Positions 63,409 through 64,000 of a stretch of DNA of 64,000 nt are shown here, piece after piece. The translations under genes were made by a program, and so were the position numbers. Source of the DNA: Flavobacterium azooxidireducens (lineage in GTDB: Bacteria; Bacteroidota; Bacteroidia; Flavobacteriales; Flavobacteriaceae); NCBI RefSeq assembly GCF_023195775.1, contig NZ_CP096205.1:496001-560000 (forward strand), written 5' to 3'. How positions within the stretch are numbered: the stretch's first letter is position 1; every line of letters begins with the position of its first letter. The notes under the pieces are model-generated. The model searched no databases, was not told the origin of the DNA, and was given only the letters and a program-made list of their open reading frames with translations.

Positions 63409-63545
63409 ATAAGTAAACACTGATGTTATTTTTTCATTTTAACGATTAAAATGAACATTATAACAATTTATTAACAAATGTTTGTCAATTTGTTACAATT
63501 TGATTTAAAATTATTATTTTAGTCAAAACAAATTTCATCCACACC

Positions 63546-64000
63546 ATGAGAAAAGAAAATTGGGGAGTTTTTTTTCCTTTACTTATTTGTCGTTTAATTG
63601 GAATAATTATTCTATTTTTTTATAACACAATTGATAGTTATGCTCAGTGTGCTGCCTATACCGCCAATATTCATTGCACAACCGCTGCACCAACAATTGT
63701 TGGCAGTAGCATTACATGTTCACCACCTCAAAATAATGCGGGAAGAAGGAACTTTCTAGTTACCAACATGGTTGCCGGAAATATATATAGAGTATCAAAT
63801 TGTGGTTCAGGATTTGACACACAACTAACTATTTTTAATGCTGCAGGCTCAGCCTCACTAGCATATAATGATGATGACGGTACTGGATGTACTGGTATTT
63901 CTGCATCTCTTGATTTTACACCGCCCGCTACCGGAGATTATCGTATGCAATTAAACAGATTTAACTGTGATACTGCAACAAATCAAACCCATGGCACAAT
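63546..64000 (+). CDS. Secreted protein with PPC-like domain (3' end cut by window)
   Basis: The frame is open from ATG 63546 to the window end, about 151 residues. The signal peptide is MRKENWGVFFPLLICRLIG plus a hydrophobic run ending near SYAQ (residue 34). The visible part is beta-rich (NFLVTNMVAGNIYRVSNCGS, TQLTIFNAAGSASLAYNDDD, LDFTPPATGDYRMQLNRFNC), resembling PPC-like domains in the neighbouring giant proteins. Position and style suggest another T9SS-exported surface protein, but the C-terminus that would show the sorting domain is outside the window. Upstream 192 bp hold only the preceding terminator and AT-rich sequence. Confidence 0.75.
   Translation, partial: MRKENWGVFFPLLICRLIGIIILFFYNTIDSYAQCAAYTANIHCTTAAPTIVGSSITCSPPQNNAGRRNFLVTNMVAGNIYRVSNCGSGFDTQLTIFNAAGSASLAYNDDDGTGCTGISASLDFTPPATGDYRMQLNRFNCDTATNQTHGT

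Overview
The window looks like the chromosome of a Flavobacterium-type member of the Bacteroidota (family Flavobacteriaceae). It is AT-rich, and its candidate promoters carry the Bacteroidota -7 box TAnnTTTG. Most genes have A-rich leaders without a Shine-Dalgarno sequence; the clear exception is rpsU. It encodes a SusC/SusD pair and many secreted proteins with C-terminal type IX secretion (T9SS type A) sorting domains. Gene content and protein sequences fit Flavobacterium, but the species cannot be named from sequence alone.

Layout. (1) 1-6749, minus strand: a run of three large T9SS-exported surface proteins, probably one operon, the last cut by the window edge. (2) 7373-21004, minus: the core information-processing block. 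In transcription order it is tRNA-Thr(TGT), tRNA-Tyr, tRNA-Thr(GGT), tuf, tRNA-Trp, secE, nusG, rplK, rplA, rplJ, rplL, rpoB, rpoC and a DUF3467 gene. Just upstream, also minus, are a XerC-like recombinase, ribosome hibernation factor hpf, and rpsU. (3) 22.8-32.2 kb: housekeeping and poorly known genes: an EEP-family membrane protein, a lipoprotein, acyl-CoA dehydrogenase, an HhH protein, an AGCS symporter, a PspC protein, DUF2851, a 58-residue small protein, and a cystathionine beta-synthase-like enzyme. (4) 32.5-42.3 kb, minus: an outer-membrane and nutrient-uptake block with a putative porin, a T9SS subtilase, a lipoprotein, SusD and SusC. (5) 42.5-50.2 kb: rnhB, lipB, lysS, two small Spy-like secreted proteins, hemL, a glucosaminidase/LysM lipoprotein and a PLP desulfhydrase/deaminase-family enzyme. 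(6) 50.3-64 kb: a second cluster of giant T9SS surface proteins (641, 1763 and 1724 residues, plus one cut by the window end).

How it fits together. Regions 1 and 6 hold one paralogous family. A C-terminal module of roughly 350-450 residues and a sorting signal are shared, while the N-terminal parts differ (FN3-like, Ig-like, PPC-like 134-residue repeats, choice-of-anchor L, glycine-rich, GEVED). Three of these promoter regions share a TTTCrTCG motif; in two it is a direct repeat with 20-21 bp spacing that resembles LytTR-regulator sites. The SusCD block with an adjacent subtilase and lipoproteins suggests peptide or protein foraging.

Most unusual observations: (a) susD and a small secreted-protein gene at 46.7 kb both have a start codon followed by A6 and a reading frame one base out, so that A7 would restore an ideal signal peptide; (b) exact 8-bp tandem arrays paired with a roughly 95-bp palindromic intergenic element in the same order upstream of cbs and lysS, with an inner hairpin whose sequence differs but whose fold is kept; (c) the strong Shine-Dalgarno of rpsU, in line with bS21 autoregulation; (d) a promoter apparently nested in a terminator ahead of the tRNA-tuf operon. 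No CRISPR array, prophage, transposase or rRNA gene was seen.
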